A stretch of DNA of 6,650 bases from Candidatus Delongbacteria bacterium (GTDB lineage Bacteria > CAIWAD01 > BS150m-G50). The notes under the pieces are model-generated. The model saw only the letters and a program-made list of their open reading frames with translations. It had not been told where the DNA came from and made no database searches. Location: NCBI GenBank assembly GCA_016784425.1, contig JADHUQ010000132.1, positions 1 through 6,650 of the forward strand, written 5' to 3'. How positions within the stretch are numbered: the stretch's first letter is position 1; each line of letters begins with the position of its first letter. Shown here piece by piece: positions 6,201 to 6,650 of the stretch. The translations under genes were made by a program, and so were the position numbers.

Positions 6201-6650
6201 AGTTGAGCGGATATACTGTTGTAATTGTCGATCAGATCTAGAGTGTAAACCAGTTCACCGCCGCTTTCGTTCCAGCTGGAACAGGAATATGTAAAGACGG
6301 TGTTTGGTGCCGTAGTATTGTCACCCGCAATAGTCTGGCCACAGATAAGCTCAATTGCATTGGTGCAATCCAGTGGTGCGGGAGGAGCCACCTCAGTCAT
6401 ATCCAGTACGTAGTTGCCGGAAGCACCACTATACCCATCGATAACGATGTAATAGGTATTGCCACTGTACAATTGCAGATCGGTCAGTTCACTGACATAA
6501 CCGGGACAGGTGTCGTCATTGCAGGCGAAGGGTGTCCCCGGGGTTACAGCATTTTCATAGATGTACAGCTTGGTATCATAATCGGAGCCGTTACAGAGCG
6601 TGATGTCTACCAGTATATCTACAATAGGGGTATAGCTGTAAACCACATCC
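3287..6650 (-). CDS. Very large secreted cysteine-rich repeat protein, PPC-like modules alternating with an 8-Cys module (5' end outside window)
   Basis: A single open frame runs from the right edge to a TAG at 3287-3289. A GTG at 6644-6646 is in frame, but the codon upstream (GAT) is also open and the window begins inside a domain, so the gene continues to the right. Residue numbers here count from that GTG, giving 1119 residues. Order: PPC-like B0 (to 86), B1 (92-207), module A1 (211-365), B2 (366-495), A2 (497-652), B3 (653-776), A3 (778-932), B4 (933-1046), and a C-terminal fibronectin-like module (1047-1119). B modules resemble the bacterial pre-peptidase C-terminal beta-sandwich: TDYDTYLRLL, acidic DDD runs, then LEAGTYNVCIEGYSSNSG. 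The A module contains NGGCN, GETICGTSGT, RDTDWFLF and AxFVAPxxxSGVLC. The 51 cysteines imply disulfides and export. Lys plus Arg total only 11. No LPXTG or recognisable type IX sorting tail is seen. Similar repeats occur in my memory of Planctomycetes and candidate-phylum proteins; function is unknown. Confidence 0.9.
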   Translation of the reverse strand, partial: DVVYSYTPIVDILVDITLCNGSDYDTKLYIYENAVTPGTPFACNDDTCPGYVSELTDLQLYSGNTYYIVIDGYSGASGNYVLDMTEVAPPAPLDCTNAIELICGQTIAGDNTTAPNTVFTYSCSSWNESGGELVYTLDLIDNYNSISAQLTNMSADLDVFILTDCDAATCVAYGNSTATLNYPNPGLYYVVVDGYNGASSAFDLTITCTEPCVVECPFGATIDPEPDCYDEYVDITNGGCDTDPAYFGTIACGETICGTAGDFVLNSVNSRDTDWYLFDITEPSSVTWSVEAEFPPYIRLVDVANCISPVTIASSTGSECEVLTVSSILYPGQYAAYVAPNVYSGISCAADFWGTLTCEPWSPPVGSSCFVPVVVTLPVELPYSDLAQTTCGMIDDYDQTGMGYYDGGEDIIYEVTVTEDVTVDITMDPGTSTWSGIGVFDGCPDVGTLLYSVTGSSATPRELEGVGLVAGTYYIMIDTWPSPECIPSFDLTIVDSACDIVCPGGGIDEGEDSCYDEYIDLYNGGCNADIPAFVGINSGDTICGTSGTFAVGGVETRDTDWFLFSLAEISEVVLTGAAEFDLMLALVSGVPDCDPEVVVSSATDGPCDVVTISTILAAGSYAAFVAPVNFSGVLCSSEYIATLTFTPWTPAEGDFCINPFLIESFPYTYVGNTTDNTDSYGNSSPDEWHQFTLASSALVTLELCGPETDYDTYLRLLGDDCVTQIAYDDDGPTCDEDTAPYSPSEVSIELEAGTYNVCIEGYSSNSGNYHLDIVLEEPCVVTCPPGGSDEGEEICHDEYVDIVNGGCNSTPYVFGAIGNGETICGTSGTYQVGGSNTRDTDWFLFDLAETSEVTLTGEAEFPLYLAIASGVPECPSSNVAYGYGQACEVMTIELILDAGTYAVFVAPDAYSGVLCGKPYYVSLNYNTWVPAVGETCENPLIAPCLPYQFFSTTSDNIDTYGNQSPDEWTRFTLDESAFVSISLCGDGTTYDSYLRLLEDDCTTEIASNDDFCGLQSQIDIGLESGSYLICVEGYSSSSGDYQLDIIVPTPAVTIEYSGGSAILTMSGGYGAGFFNIYKSTDPFTGFVLVDSIPNGSGEEIWMDSEVGSFFYQVTAACPSE
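3290..3508 (-). other. C-terminal fibronectin-like module of the large repeat protein
   Basis: Residues 1047-1119 form a short beta-rich module: SAILTMSGG, then NIYKSTDPFTGF, then FFYQVTAACPSE. It matches in style and order the end of the M23 protein (GTLFLEWADI, VYSSDTPYTGF, FRFYRVTADIP). It has only one cysteine (C1116) and no repeat relation to modules A or B. It may be an anchoring or adhesion module. Confidence 0.55.
3509..3850 (-). repeat. PPC-like module B4
   Basis: Residues 933-1046. Closest to B3: both have SDN/TDN-x-D-[ST]-YGN-x-SPDEW near the start, LCG-x-x-T-x-YD-x-YLRLL in the middle, and CVEGYSSSSG or CIEGYSSNSG at the end. Five cysteines align with B3 (C935, C983, C1000, C1011, C1029); C943 is extra. 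Confidence 0.75.
3851..4315 (-). repeat. 8-Cys module A, copy 3
   Basis: Residues 778-932 (155 residues). Cysteines lie at offsets 0, 4, 16, 28, 45, 95, 108 and 136 from C778. It contains HDEYVDIVNGGCN, GETICGTSGT and RDTDWFLF (coded at 4124-4138). It resembles copy 2 most closely. Its 15 bases for RDTDW are identical to those of copy 1. Confidence 0.85.
4319..4690 (-). repeat. PPC-like module B3
   Basis: Residues 653-776, with DNTDSYGNSSPDEW, TDYDTYLRLL, an acidic loop (AYDDDGPTCDEDT) and AGTYNVCIEGYSSNSGNY. This is the best PPC-domain match in the window. The acidic loop could bind calcium, which is inference. Confidence 0.75.
4691..5158 (-). repeat. 8-Cys module A, copy 2
   Basis: Residues 497-652 (156 residues). 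Cysteines lie at offsets 0, 4, 16, 28, 45, 95, 109 and 137 from C497. It contains YDEYIDLYNGGCN, GDTICGTSGT, RDTDWFLF (RDTDW coded at 4967-4981) and SGVLC. The one-residue difference from copy 3 falls between the sixth and seventh cysteines. Confidence 0.85.
5162..5551 (-). repeat. Divergent PPC-like module B2
   Basis: Residues 366-495. The overall beta pattern is kept (EVTVTEDVTVDITMD, then VAGTYYIMIDTW and FDLTIV), but the TxYDTYLRLL core is replaced by TSTWSGIGVFDGC and the spacing differs from B3 and B4. It is probably the same fold, but more distant. Confidence 0.55.
5552..6016 (-). repeat. 8-Cys module A, copy 1 (most divergent)
   Basis: Residues 211-365 (155 residues). The eight core cysteines lie at offsets 0, 4, 16, 28, 45, 94, 108 and 136 from C211. 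Two further cysteines, C251 and C357, are absent from copies 2 and 3. It keeps YDEYVDITNGGCD, GETICGTAG and RDTDWYLF (RDTDW coded at 5825-5839). Confidence 0.8.
6026..6373 (-). repeat. PPC-like module B1
   Basis: Residues 92-207: LDCTNAIELICGQTIAGDN, then SADLDVFILTDCD and GLYYVVVDGYNGASSAFDL. DLDVFIL takes the place of the YDTYLRL core. B1 follows B0 directly, with no A module between them. Confidence 0.65.
6389..6650 (-). repeat. PPC-like module B0, cut by the window edge
   Basis: Residues up to 86, continuing beyond the right edge. It contains CNGSDYDTKLYIYE, an acidic ACNDDTC loop and SGNTYYIVIDGYSGASGNY, all typical of the PPC-type beta-sandwich. Confidence 0.7.

Overview
The window has the look of an uncultured Gram-negative bacterium, possibly in or near the FCB superphylum (candidate phyla such as Zixibacteria, Cloacimonetes or Krumholzibacteria) or the Planctomycetes. 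This rests on style only: large secreted multi-module proteins, PPC-like and fibronectin-like C-terminal modules, and a cysteine-rich repeat with the signature NGGCN...GETICGTSGT...RDTDWFLF. No marker gene is present, so the taxonomy is a guess.

Layout, left to right. (1) Positions 1-269, + strand: the 3' end of an alpha-helical, HEAT-repeat-like protein. (2) Positions 312-2543, + strand, 42 bp downstream behind a strong ribosome binding site: a complete 743-residue exported protein with a signal peptide, a beta-propeller-like N-terminal half, an M23 (LytM-type) metallopeptidase domain with all expected metal and catalytic residues, an Ig-like region and a fibronectin-like C-terminal module. 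(3) Positions 2544-3286: 743 bp without an intact gene. It holds a decayed C-terminal fragment of a multiheme cytochrome c (minus strand, one CXXCH motif), a REP-like palindrome, AT-rich DNA, and a clear rho-independent terminator for the gene arriving from the right. (4) Positions 3287-6650, minus strand: the last 1120 or so codons of a very large secreted repeat protein whose 5' end lies outside the window.

The large minus-strand protein is the most interesting object. Three copies of a ~155-residue module with eight cysteines at nearly invariant spacing alternate with PPC-like beta-sandwich modules, and the chain ends in a module resembling the end of the convergent M23 protein. It is extremely acidic, with only 11 Lys/Arg in 1119 residues. 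Its role is unknown; a disulfide-stapled extracellular or surface protein is the simplest inference.

The two intact genes are convergent, so they are separate transcription units. Both products appear to be exported and share a C-terminal module type, which suggests a common location outside the cytoplasm but does not establish a shared function.
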